22,435 nucleotides of DNA from an uncultured Prevotella sp. (GTDB taxonomy: Bacteria; Bacteroidota; Bacteroidia; Bacteroidales; Bacteroidaceae), in assembly GCA_934230685.1 (NCBI GenBank), contig CAKQFF010000016.1, positions 1 to 22,435 on the forward strand, written 5' to 3'. Under the pieces are notes generated by a model. The model worked only from the letters and a program-made list of their open reading frames with translations. It ran no database searches and was not told where the DNA came from. Shown piece after piece: positions 1-8,600 of this stretch; position 1 is the first letter of the stretch, and each line of letters begins with the position of its first letter. The position numbers and the translations under genes are program-made.

Positions 1-77
1 TTCAGCTTCGCCCCCAGTTCGTCAGCCGCCTGTTTCTCCTCTGTCGTAGGTGGCTTGTAATTCCATTTGAATAACAT
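1..77 (-). CDS. recJ: 5' end of probable single-stranded-DNA exonuclease RecJ (partial)
   Basis: An open frame starts with ATG at position 77 and runs off the left edge, giving 25 residues that begin MLFKWNYKPPTTEEK. Bacteroidales RecJ proteins characteristically begin with a short W-N-Y-x-P-P-T segment followed by a charged helix, which is what is seen; the DHH catalytic motifs would lie outside the window. RecJ degrades single-stranded DNA 5' to 3' in recombination and mismatch or base-excision repair. No matching promoter could be identified with confidence upstream. The call rests only on this short N-terminus, recalled from family members, so another protein is possible. Confidence 0.5.
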   Translation of the reverse strand, partial: MLFKWNYKPPTTEEKQAADELGAKL

Positions 78-621
78 ATATTGAGTATTTTGTTTTCTTC
101 ATTAGCGGGGTGTGTGCGGTGGCTTGTGTTTTTGACATGGGCAAACCGCGTGTAAAGTTACAAAATAATATGGAATAAATACTCGTTGTCACGGTTTTTA
201 ACTTCTGAGTACATTTTAGATTAGTAAGTCTGGATATTGTGTGATAGGTGCTGCGGTTATCTATTAAGACCGAACTCGGTCTTAATAATTCTTCAAGCCG
301 AACAAAAAGAACGGCAACGGGCTGCGCTGTTGTTGCGATGTCAATAAAGGCAAGAACTATATCAAAACCGAGAACCGCACGGAGGCTTATTCAAAAGCAA
401 GATCAGTTTGGCCCAGTCACCACGTCTTTCATTGTTGCTGTCGCCATATTGTCGCCTCGCCGTGTGTAATGTTTTGTAAATAAAATCTGTTCTTCTATTT
501 GCCCTATTTTATATTTCTGTAAACGACACCGCAGATGGCGCATGAGCCGAAGTTTCCCGACAGGCGTTCAGTCTTCGGTTACCCGTTGCCGTAGAATGTT
601 ATAATGATAGTGGCATAAGTC
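78..621. other. Intergenic stretch without a convincing gene; one long palindrome
   Basis: No supported gene. At 262-287 there is a perfect 11-bp inverted repeat (TATTAAGACCG, loop AACT, CGGTCTTAATA) with no T-run on either strand, so it looks more like a protein-binding palindrome or repeat boundary than a terminator. Between about 290 and 470 both strands carry open frames of 30-70 codons with protein-like but unrecognised content (minus strand reads ...QYGDSNNERRGDWAKL...), which may be a decayed gene or a dispersed repeat. At about 550-582 there is a weak CCGAAG/CTTCGG stem. Confidence 0.5.
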
Positions 622-1503
622 TTATTTCCCCAAGTTTGAGACAATCTCGTAGATATCCTTCAAGTCGTTGGGGATAGTGATTTTCAGTTGGGCTATGCGG
701 CGCTGTTCTTGGTCTTTATGTGCTATGAACTCCTTCTCGAGTTTAGCCATCTCGGCAAGATAGTCGGCCTTCTTGATGTTGAAGTCGCCTTGCTTTTGCT
801 CCTCATCCTCACGCAGAGCCTCTTCTATGTTATGAGCGTAGCCGTTAAGTTCGGCTTGGGCCTTGCGGTATTCAGCCTGCAAAGCAAAGAAGCACGCCTC
901 AAGGTCGCTAAGCTCAACGCTTGGCTCATGTCGATAGAGTAGGGTGTCGCGTCCGTTGCCGTCGATTTCTGCCTCTTGGCACATTATTTTCATATACGCC
1001 TTGCGTGCGTCGGACAGATGTCCGTCGGGGTGTATGAACTTGCCGAATGCGGCAGCCTTGGCTTCGAGTGACAGGATGCGAGCGCGGTCTTTTATGGATA
1101 GGGTGGCCAGATATTCCTCGCGAGTCATCGAATGAGCCAACTCAGGTTTTGTGGGCAACGTCTTCTCGTTTTGCTTGCAATATTCCTCAATGCTCATGTC
1201 GCGCGTGTCGCTGAGCATCTGTGCACGTGTCTTTATAGCCTCGCGCAGCCAGGCAATGAGCGAGTTGGCAAGTGAAATCTTGCGCAGACGTTCGGCAATG
1301 CCTTCAATCTGCTGCTTGTCCCATCCTCTTTGCACACGCTGTTGCTTGTCGGAGCCAATGATAGTGAGATAACTGTTGAAGAACTCCACGTTCTCAAGTT
1401 CCTGCGACTGTGCCTGAACATATTCCTTGGCAAGGTTGGCAATATGATTGGCTGATGTGGACGTGAGTCCGGTAGCTGCGAAAAAAGTCAAATCCTGTTC
1501 CAT
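622..1503 (-). CDS. Uncharacterised soluble, mainly helical protein (293 aa)
   Basis: I do not recognise a family. The 293-residue product has no signal peptide or membrane segment. It is rich in charged and polar residues and predicted by eye to be largely alpha-helical; residues about 210-280 are dense in E, K, Q and A with heptad-like spacing (QAEYRKAQAELNG, EMAKLEKEF), suggesting a coiled coil. A short stretch around residues 155-165 (FGKFIHPDGHLSDARKAY) contains the only histidine- and glycine-rich loop. The gene lies 24 bp downstream of the 212-aa membrane-anchored protein gene on the same strand, so the two are probably cotranscribed from the promoter at 2220-2250 and may act together. 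No terminator is obvious after the stop. Confidence 0.75.
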   Translation of the reverse strand: MEQDLTFFAATGLTSTSANHIANLAKEYVQAQSQELENVEFFNSYLTIIGSDKQQRVQRGWDKQQIEGIAERLRKISLANSLIAWLREAIKTRAQMLSDTRDMSIEEYCKQNEKTLPTKPELAHSMTREEYLATLSIKDRARILSLEAKAAAFGKFIHPDGHLSDARKAYMKIMCQEAEIDGNGRDTLLYRHEPSVELSDLEACFFALQAEYRKAQAELNGYAHNIEEALREDEEQKQGDFNIKKADYLAEMAKLEKEFIAHKDQEQRRIAQLKITIPNDLKDIYEIVSNLGK

Positions 1504-1527
1504 ATCTGTTTGTTTTATGCTGACAAT

Positions 1528-2166
1528 TTAAATGTTGGTGTCTTTTTTTTCCCGTCCCTCTTTCTCCAACCTCAGTTGGTCGAGTTCATGGGATAGGGAG
1601 CGTTGCACCTCGAAGAATCCCGAAAGCATGGCGGTCATGTAATCGAGTATGTTTGGTATTTCTGGAGTTAGAAGGAACTGGCGCTTGGTGTGCACCACCA
1701 TACGGTTCTTCTCTGTGTCCATACTGTATATAATGCAAAGTCCGCCAAACTTGAAGTTGACGCTGTTGATAGCCTTGCGCAGTCGCGACACTTCGTCGAT
1801 GTCGTTAAGCTCCACGCTGCCCCATGCGAAATCGTATACAGTGACGAGTAGGCAATCGTCGGAGGCCACTAAGCAGAAAGTCTCGCTTTGAAATACGAAG
1901 TCGATGCGGTCGTTGTCTTCCTCATTCTCCATAATCTTGCAGTTGAGGTCGGCAAGCAAGGCCTTGCTTAGTTCGCGGGATTTCATTCCGGTATAGTCGG
2001 TTTTTGAGGTAGTGCTTGTTTGCGGCTCGTTCGTGTTGTTGTCGCTGCCGTCTTCTTTCTCGTTGGTGTCCGTTTCAGTTGTTAGGCTTCTCTGTTTTTG
2101 GGTTGCATAGAAATACATACCAACAGAAATTGCGACTATGCCGAGTGAGAACAGAAAGTATTCCAT
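1528..2166 (-). CDS. Uncharacterised membrane-anchored protein with possible YbjN/secretion-chaperone-like domain (212 aa)
   Basis: The product starts with a single hydrophobic segment (residues 1-22, EYFLFSLGIVAISVGMYFYA), followed by a low-complexity linker rich in T, N, D and S (about 25-60), then a compact alpha/beta domain (about 62-180) and a charged helical tail (about 185-212). The domain has alternating strands such as DFVFQSETFCLVAS and LLVTVYDFAW followed by DIDEVSRLRKAINSVN; by pattern this resembles the YbjN/type III chaperone-like fold, but that is inference and not a firm match. The likely topology is a short N-terminal anchor with the domain in the cytoplasm, since the positive residues follow the segment. 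It is the first gene of a two-gene operon with the 293-aa protein and has a perfect Bacteroidota promoter 54 bp upstream. Confidence 0.75.
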   Translation of the reverse strand: MEYFLFSLGIVAISVGMYFYATQKQRSLTTETDTNEKEDGSDNNTNEPQTSTTSKTDYTGMKSRELSKALLADLNCKIMENEEDNDRIDFVFQSETFCLVASDDCLLVTVYDFAWGSVELNDIDEVSRLRKAINSVNFKFGGLCIIYSMDTEKNRMVVHTKRQFLLTPEIPNILDYMTAMLSGFFEVQRSLSHELDQLRLEKEGREKKDTNI

Positions 2167-2219
2167 AGTTGTTAAGGGATTTAATAGTGTATATTATAGC
2201 TACGAAACATATCGTTATG

Positions 2220-2250
2220 CAAAAGTAATGTAAATACATTGAAAAACAAA
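2220..2250 (-). promoter_or_regulatory. Bacteroidota-type promoter of the 212/293-aa operon
   Basis: Read on the minus strand, TTTG (2250-2247) is followed after exactly 19 bases by TACTTTTG (2227-2220), a perfect match to the Bacteroidota -33/-7 consensus TTTG and TAnnTTTG. Transcription would start near 2213, about 45 bases before the ATG at 2166. Confidence 0.8.
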
Positions 2251-2363
2251 ATGAAATGACATTTTCGTTCGAAAAATCTTGTGTATTGCCGCATAAAGTG
2301 GCCTTTATTGCATAATGTATGAATTTATTTCGTCATATTTATTTACTTCTCACTTTTTTTGCC

Positions 2364-2371
2364 TAATTTTG
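2364..2371 (+). promoter_or_regulatory. -7 element of the rlmD promoter
   Basis: TAATTTTG matches the Bacteroidota -7 consensus TAnnTTTG and lies 28 bp before the rlmD ATG. The -33 half is weak: the nearest candidate is TTTA at 2342-2345, 18 bp upstream. This promoter is divergent from the one at 2220-2250. Confidence 0.55.
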
Positions 2372-2399
2372 CAATTTGAAATAATTACCAAATCATTAT

Positions 2400-3818
2400 A
2401 TGTCAAGAAAAAAGAAACCGCTCCCGATACTTGAAAATGTGACAATAGAGGCTGTGGCAGCCGAAGGCAAGTCGTTGGCTCATGTCAACGACATGGTCGT
2501 ATTTGTACCATTTGTAGTGCCGGGCGACGTTGTTGACCTTCAGGTGCGCAAGAAGAAACATAGCTATTGCGAGGCTGAGGTGATTCGTTTTATCAAGAAG
2601 AGTGAGGTGCGCGAGGTGCCAATGTGTGAGCATTTCGGCATTTGTGGAGGCTGCAAATGGCAGAACCTGCCATATGAGGAGCAGCTGAAAGCCAAGCAGA
2701 AGCAGGTGCACGACCAACTCACACGCATTGGCAAGATAGCATTGCCCGAGTTCCGACCCATCATGGGTTCGGTGCATATCAAGGAATACCGCAACAAGTT
2801 GGAATTTGGTTGCTGCAACAAGCGTTGGCTTACACGCGAGCAGATAGCCGAGGGCACTCAGTTTGACAATATGAACGGCATCGGATTCCATATCACCGGT
2901 GCGTTCGACAAGATATTGCCTATTGAGAAGTGCTGGCTTATGGACGATCTTCACAACAAGATACGCAATGCCATACGCGACTATGCCTTTGCCACTGGCA
3001 TGACATTCTTCGACTTGCGACAGCAGCACGGTTTGCTGCGCGACATAATGATACGCAACTCCAACACTGGTGAGTGGATGGTGCTTATCCAATTCCACTA
3101 TGATGAGGAGGGCGACGAGGAGCGTGCAAAAGGATTGCTGCAACACATTGCCGACAAGTTCCCTGAGATTACATCGCTCATGTATGTCGACAACCAGAAG
3201 TGCAACGACACTTTCGGCGACCTCGAACTCTCTGTGTTCAAGGGCAACGACCACATCTACGAGACTATGGAGCAGCTTCGCTTCAAGGTAGGACCAAAGA
3301 GTTTCTATCAGACCAACACCGAGCAGGCTTATCATCTTTACTCAGTGGCTCGCGAGTTTGCACAACTCACTGGTGATGAGCTTGTGTATGACCTCTATAC
3401 TGGCACCGGCACAATCGCCAACTTTGTGGCTCGTAAGGCACGCAAGGTTATAGGTATAGAATATGTGCCTGAGGCTATAGAGGATGCAAAGGTGAACTCT
3501 CAGGTCAACAGTATCGACAACACTCTGTTCTATGCTGGCGACATGAAGGATATTCTCAACGATGAGTTTATTGCCGAGCATGGCCGTCCGGATATTATCA
3601 TCACCGACCCGCCACGTGCTGGTATGCACCCAGACGTGATAGAGACAATTCTTCGCGCCCATCCTAAGCGCATTGTCTACGTAAGCTGCAACCCTGCCAC
3701 TCAGGCTCGCGACCTGCAGGCTCTTGATGTGGCCTATAGCGTTAAGGCTGTGCAGCCAGTGGATATGTTCCCGCATACTCCGCATGTGGAGAATGTGGTG
3801 CTGCTGGAGGAATTTTGA
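2400..3818 (+). CDS. rlmD: 23S rRNA (uracil-C5)-methyltransferase, RlmD/RumA family
   Basis: The enzyme transfers a methyl group from S-adenosylmethionine to C5 of a uridine in 23S rRNA (U1939 in E. coli for RlmD). The 472 residues show an N-terminal TRAM-type RNA-binding domain (about 8-65), cysteines C76, C82 and C85 plus C178 in the arrangement of the family's [4Fe-4S] cluster, the SAM loop DLYTGTGTIANF, the motif DPPRAGMHP, the catalytic nucleophile C430 in VYVSCNPATQ, and the presumed general base E464 in HVENVVLLEE. All key residues are intact. Which uridine is modified cannot be decided from sequence, since related RlmCD enzymes modify two sites; RlmD is the usual name in this phylum. 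The TGA stop lies inside the first arm of the repeat element that fills the gap to the porin gene. No terminator follows, so read-through into the porin is possible. Confidence 0.93.
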   Translation: MSRKKKPLPILENVTIEAVAAEGKSLAHVNDMVVFVPFVVPGDVVDLQVRKKKHSYCEAEVIRFIKKSEVREVPMCEHFGICGGCKWQNLPYEEQLKAKQKQVHDQLTRIGKIALPEFRPIMGSVHIKEYRNKLEFGCCNKRWLTREQIAEGTQFDNMNGIGFHITGAFDKILPIEKCWLMDDLHNKIRNAIRDYAFATGMTFFDLRQQHGLLRDIMIRNSNTGEWMVLIQFHYDEEGDEERAKGLLQHIADKFPEITSLMYVDNQKCNDTFGDLELSVFKGNDHIYETMEQLRFKVGPKSFYQTNTEQAYHLYSVAREFAQLTGDELVYDLYTGTGTIANFVARKARKVIGIEYVPEAIEDAKVNSQVNSIDNTLFYAGDMKDILNDEFIAEHGRPDIIITDPPRAGMHPDVIETILRAHPKRIVYVSCNPATQARDLQALDVAYSVKAVQPVDMFPHTPHVENVVLLEEF

Positions 3819-4009
3819 ATTTTGAGTTTTGAATTTTGAATTGTCGGCTTTGCCGATTAGGAATTAATCAATTTGGAATTGTGAGTTGCAAAACTCAAAA
3901 CTCAAAATTGAAAAATTCAAAATGCGCTTGCGCACAATTCAAAACTCAAAACTCAAAACTCAAAATCGCCAAAGGCGACAATTCAAAATTCAAAACTCAA
4001 AACTCAAGA
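3813..4009. repeat. Intergenic repeat mosaic with 34-bp inverted ends and three mini-hairpins
   Basis: The whole gap between rlmD and the porin is built from degenerate 7-base units (AAAACTC / AAAATTC). The outer arms, 3813-3846 and 3976-4009, are inverted copies of each other matching at 32 of 34 bases. Inside lie three short hairpins: TCGGC-TTT-GCCGA (3844-3856), TGCGC-TT-GCGCA (3923-3934) and TCGCC-AAA-GGCGA (3966-3978). The left arm contains the rlmD stop codon and the right arm ends on the base before the porin ATG. Because it is nearly free of stops in one frame, it artificially extends the porin reading frame upstream to 3836. Confidence 0.85.
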
Positions 4010-5134
4010 ATGAAAAAGATTCTCTCGATGGCTCTTGCTGCTCTCGCCACACTTGGCGCAAATGCACAGAGCAAAAGTCCGCAGATTTCTGTACTTAGCG
4101 ATATTAAGTTCAGCGGATATGTAATGTCACAGTTCCAGGCAAGCGACCAGGAAGACAAGGAAAGCAATTCGTTCAATATTCGAATGGTGCGTCTTGCTCT
4201 TGACGGACGCCTTATGCAAGACTTCTATTGGAAGGTGCAGCTGCAGGTTAACGGCAACACAAGCGACCTCGGCTCATCGCCTCGTATGGTGGATGCCTTT
4301 GCAGAGTGGCAGAAGTATGAAGCCTTCAAGATAAAGGCAGGACAGTTTAAGCGTCCGTTCACATTCGAGAACCCTATGCACCCGATTACCCAGGGCTTTA
4401 TGGGCTACTCGCAGAACGTCAGCAAACTCTCTGGTTTCAGCGACCGTGTGGGCGAGCATGCAAGCAATGGCCGCGATATAGGTGTTCAGATTCAAGGCGA
4501 CTTCCTCAAGAATCAGGCAGGACGCAACCTCTTGCATTATCAGGTGGGTGTGTTCAATGGACAAGGCACCAACCAGAAGGATGTAGACCAGCGCAAGGAT
4601 GTGATAGGTGGTGTATGGGTTATGCCGGTGAAGGGACTGCGTGTCGGTGCCTTTGGATGGACAGGCTCTTATGCCCGTAAGGGTACATGGACAGAGAATG
4701 GTGAGACCAAGAGTGGTGTGCGCTCGCTTCCGATGAACCGTTACGCATTCAGTGCAGAATATGCCGCCAACGACTGGACTCTGCGTTCGGAGTATATCCA
4801 CAGCCAAGGCTATGGCTTTGCCAAGTCGCAGACAAGTGGCAAGGTGGACGACTGCAACATCAACTATGCTGCCGGTGACAAGGCCGACGGTTTCTATGCC
4901 CTTATGATTGCTCCGATTGTCAACAAGAAACTGTATGCCAAGGCCCGCTATGACATGTATCGTCCGCGTGCCGAATGGTCCACATCCAAGACCAACTATG
5001 AAATCGGTGCCAACTATTGGATTGGCAAGAATATAATGCTGGCTGCTGAGTACGTTCGTGTGAACGACCGCAGTTTGGCAACCGATAAACACAACTACAA
5101 TATGGTAGATTTGGAATTTGATGTAAAGTTCTAA
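4010..5134 (+). CDS. Outer-membrane porin, phosphate-selective porin O/P family
   Basis: A 374-residue outer-membrane beta-barrel. It begins MKKILSMALAALATLGANA, a clear signal peptide with cleavage before Q20. The mature part alternates amphipathic strands with aromatic girdles (for example DFYWKVQLQVNG, KIKAGQFKRPF, IMLAAEYVRVNDR) and ends in phenylalanine (LEFDVKF), typical of barrels inserted by BamA. The R-rich GQFKRPFTFENP segment after the first strands is typical of Porin_O_P (PF07396) proteins. Despite the family name, the substrate in Bacteroidota is not known to be phosphate. The frame is open back to 3836, but the upstream 58 codons are repeat-derived and the signal peptide fixes the start at 4010. 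No promoter element is visible in the repeat-filled gap, so expression may depend on read-through from rlmD. Confidence 0.88.
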   Translation: MKKILSMALAALATLGANAQSKSPQISVLSDIKFSGYVMSQFQASDQEDKESNSFNIRMVRLALDGRLMQDFYWKVQLQVNGNTSDLGSSPRMVDAFAEWQKYEAFKIKAGQFKRPFTFENPMHPITQGFMGYSQNVSKLSGFSDRVGEHASNGRDIGVQIQGDFLKNQAGRNLLHYQVGVFNGQGTNQKDVDQRKDVIGGVWVMPVKGLRVGAFGWTGSYARKGTWTENGETKSGVRSLPMNRYAFSAEYAANDWTLRSEYIHSQGYGFAKSQTSGKVDDCNINYAAGDKADGFYALMIAPIVNKKLYAKARYDMYRPRAEWSTSKTNYEIGANYWIGKNIMLAAEYVRVNDRSLATDKHNYNMVDLEFDVKF

Positions 5135-5285
5135 TAAACGTAAAATCAAGCAATTACAGAATAATAATTAGTTAGACTCTTCATTTTTTTCGGGGGGGGG
5201 AATTTTTGATGTTCCTCTTCTCCCTTTATCATATAAGAGAGGGGAGATACCTGTTGAAATAAGAAAAATAATTAAAGGGCAAACA

Positions 5286-5513
5286 ATGTACAAACATAAA
5301 CCAACAATAACTAACGTAGAAATGAACAAGGTAAGTAAAAACTCCTCAAGTAAAGGCAATTCACATAAGGATGATGCCGATGTTTTTCGTGAACAGAGTC
5401 TGCGTGCAATTCGTCGCAGAAAGAACATGTCCAAATATGGATTTTGGATATTGACAGCAGTGGCTGTATTAGTTGTGGCAGCAGTATTTGCTGCTTATTA
5501 TCTTGACAGATAA
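5286..5513 (+). CDS. Small single-pass membrane protein (75 aa, or 63 aa from the second ATG)
   Basis: A short protein with a hydrophilic, lysine/serine/asparagine-rich N-terminal part, a basic patch (RAIRRRKNMSK, about residues 40-50) and one strong C-terminal transmembrane helix (about 51-72, FWILTAVAVLVVAAVFAAYY) ending in LDR. This is the layout of a tail-anchored inner-membrane protein with its N-terminus in the cytoplasm. Translation may start at 5286 or at the internal ATG at 5322 (MNKVSKNSS); neither is preceded by a clear ribosome-binding site. It is followed immediately by two strong terminators, which supports it as the last real gene of the plus-strand unit. I recognise no family. 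Confidence 0.6.
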   Translation: MYKHKPTITNVEMNKVSKNSSSKGNSHKDDADVFREQSLRAIRRRKNMSKYGFWILTAVAVLVVAAVFAAYYLDR

Positions 5514-5546
5514 AATTACAGACAAGCTTAAAAAGTAAAAAAACTT

Positions 5547-5600
5547 ATGGCTCAAACTTGTAAACATAGATGTTACAAGTTTGAGCCATTTGTTTTTTGG
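5547..5600. terminator. Bidirectional intrinsic terminator
   Basis: The inverted repeat ATGGCTCAAACTTGTAA (5547-5563) pairs with TTACAAGTTTGAGCCAT (5573-5589), a perfect 17-bp stem with a 9-base loop. It is followed on the plus strand by TTGTTTTTT and on the minus strand by AAGTTTTTTTACTTTTT, so it can stop transcripts arriving from both the small membrane-protein gene and the convergent beta-galactosidase gene. Confidence 0.9.
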
Positions 5601-5606
5601 TATAGT

Positions 5607-5645
5607 ATCGAAAAGGAGTAGTTGGCTCCTTTTCGATGTTTTTTT
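5607..5645 (+). terminator. Second intrinsic terminator, plus strand
   Basis: ATCGAAAAGGAG (5607-5618) and CTCCTTTTCGAT (5626-5637) form a perfect 12-bp stem with a 7-base loop, followed by GTTTTTTT. It backs up the terminator at 5547-5600 and ends only 3 bp from the convergent beta-galactosidase stop codon. Confidence 0.88.
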
Positions 5646-5648
5646 CTA

Positions 5649-8600
5649 TTAGTCTGCAATCAGAGCAAACTCAGCAGCCGATGCATAGTCGACGCCATAG
5701 TGGGCGTTGAGCGCACGGAAGCGGATGTAGCGTGCCTTTACAGGCTTCTCAAACATCACCTTCTTAAGCTCGGCAGAGCTGTCGAAATTACCCTTCATGA
5801 TAGGTGAGCCCCATGTCTTGCCGTCGTTGCTTACGTAGATTTCGTAGCTCTTGATGCGGCCATAGCCAGTGTCCTGGCGTGGCAGGAAGGTGAAGCCCTT
5901 CATGAGCTTAGTCTCCGAAGCGTCGAAGTCGATCCAGTGAGGATACTTGGCAAGTGTGATAGAGTACATAGTGTGCCAGATTGTAGACTCGTCGCCATCT
6001 ACAAGATGTACGGCGTCGCCCTCTTCTGGTTCCTCAGACGAGGCGTAAGCCACCTGCAAAGGCACCACGTCAACCTTGTCGTAGGTCATGGTTGTCTTCA
6101 GCTGAGGCACTTCCTTATACCATGTTGTGATGGTTCCACCATTGCGCATGTCTATCGGCTGAGTGTATACGGTAGGCTTCTTGGCACCGTTAAGGCTGTA
6201 GACAATAGTGCGGTTCTTGGCAGTTGTGCTGAGAATCACGTTGCCGTTGATGCGGTGCTCAATGCTGATAGGCTGTTCGCCTGAGAGCGACACCTTGGCA
6301 GCATCAGTCATAGCCTTTGCGCTTGCGTCGGCAGCAGGACGTATCACGAAACCGAAGTTGTAGTTCTGGCTGTAGGTACGGTCGGGAGTGAGAGGTCCAC
6401 CCTGTCCGCAGCTTGCTCCGCCAAGACCAGTAACCTTAGCATCAAGATGCAGGTAGGTGCCATCTGTCTCAGGCAATTCGTTGGCATGTGCCACAACAGC
6501 CATCTGCTGAGCACTCCAAGGCAGTGCCGAAGCCGACATAGTGCTGTCGGTAACGAACACCACAGCAGGCTTGCCGTTCTCGCTAAGAGCACACCAACGC
6601 ACTTCCTCGCGGTTGCCCATCGACTGTGGCTTCGGCAATACGATATCCTGCTCGCCTACAATGCCACGGTGGTGCTCGATGAACTGACCCGTCTTGCGGT
6701 CATTATAGTTGTTCACCGGACCGCGTCCGTAGTAGTCGAAGGTCTTGTATGTCTTAGGCAACTTCATTGCGTAGCCAATACGTGGGAGAATTACGCTCGC
6801 ACGGTTGGCAGAGATAGCACTCTGAAGCTCAATCGAACCATCCTTGTAGATAGTGTAAATCTGGTTGGTGGTGAACTTGAAGTCGTCCTTGCCAAGCTTC
6901 TGCTTGTCAACGTCGAATCTGTAAGCCGACTGTGGGTCGCGGTCGCGGTTGCCATAAACCTGACGGCATCCCTCCTTGCCCTGGCTCTCCACCATCAGGC
7001 TAATCTGCAATGAGCCATCCTTCTGCTTGGTGATGGTAGGATTGCCAACTACGCGATGGTCGAGGTCGTAGAGTCCGAACTTGAACCATGCGTTGTGGTA
7101 GCCAATGCCAGCATCGTTGTCGGTAGGAGCACGGAAAGCGTCGAGCTTAGGACCATTGCCATTGGTGAATACAGTGTTGCCACCGTAAGCCAACTCATCG
7201 ATGCTACCGTTGCTGAGGTTGAATGTGGCGTTGAAGTTGTCGCCCTTCACCTTCACCTGCTTGGCATCCTGAGTGTAGTAGATGTTACCCTTGTCGTTGG
7301 TGATAGTGTTGAGCTGCGGAGCTGCCTGCTGTGCGCCTTTCACCAAGAGCTGCTCTTCCATCTGAGCATAACCCTTCTTAGCCCAAGGCATGTCCTTGCC
7401 CTGAAGGAACTGCACCTTAACGAAGTATTCGCTCTGCGGGTCGAGCTTAGAGTAGTCGTAGTCGAGAGTATACTCCTGACGCTCGCGTGGACCAACGATG
7501 TTCTTTGCTCCCATGAGCTGTCCGTCGCTCTTGATGCACTCGCCATCCTTCCACAACGACCATACTATCTGATAGCCGCGCAGCGGTTCGAAGTAGTTCT
7601 TGTTGAATATCTCGATGCGTCCCTTGGTCATGTCGACAGCCTTGACACCCACATTCTGATAAACCTTTTTCACCTCAAAGTATTGAGCCTTAGGCGAAAG
7701 GTCGGGGCGCATGATACCGTTCATACAGAACATACCGTCGTTAGGCTTGTTGTCCATGCCGAAGTCGCCACCATAGCCCCAGTAGCGCTTGCTAGTCTTG
7801 GGGTCGATATTGTCGATAGCCTGGTCTACCCAGTCCCAGATGGCACCGCCCATAAAGAAGTTGGTGCTCTCAATAGCGTTCCAGTAGTCAATGAGGTTGC
7901 CCACAGCGTTGCCCATAGAGTGGGCATACTCCGAGATGTGGTAAGGATACTTGATGTCGTACTTACCCTTCACAGCCTCCTGCACCCATGGAATCGAAGG
8001 ATACTGGTTGGAGCCCATGTCCACGATATCATTGTTGCGCTCATACTGCACAGGACGGCTTGTGTCGTAGGCCTTGATGGCAGCGTAGCAGTCCTTGAAG
8101 TTGTCGCCAGGACCAGCCTCGTTGCCAAGACTCCATATCACAACCGAAGGATTGTTGACAGTGGCGTGCACCATCTCCATGTTGCGTGCCACGTGAGCGT
8201 TGCGGAACTCCTTGACGTGCGACAACGACTCCTTGCCATAGTAGTACTGATGGCTCTCGATGTTGGCCTCGTCCTCAAGATAGATGCCATACTTGTCGCA
8301 GAGATAGTACCAGTAAGGAGCATCCGGGTAGTGGCAGTCGCGCACGTGGTTGATGTTGCCACGCTTCATGAGGAACACCTCGTGCTCCATCTGCTCGCGC
8401 GATACATAGTGGCCAGTCTTAGGATTGTTCTCATGACGGTTCACACCCTTCATCTTGATAGGTTGGCCATTGAGATAATAGTAGCGGCCTGCAAGTCCAA
8501 ACTCGTCCTTGTCGGCAGGAGTGTCCTTAATCTCAATCTTGCGGAAACCAACGATAGTAGAGAATGTCTCCACCACATTGCCCTTCTTGTCCTTCAACTC

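Noticed and set aside
262..287. Intrinsic terminator
   Set aside because: The 11-bp stem has no T-run on either strand and no gene positioned to use it.
248..469. A 73-codon plus-strand gene
   Set aside because: No domain, promoter or neighbour support; the opposite strand is similarly open, so it is reported only as an odd region.
2403..3335. A 310-codon minus-strand open frame
   Set aside because: Antisense to rlmD, which has all family motifs; the antisense product has no recognisable domain.
3836..4009. Upstream 58-codon extension of the porin
   Set aside because: It is translated from the AAAACTC-type repeat, and the signal peptide begins at 4010.
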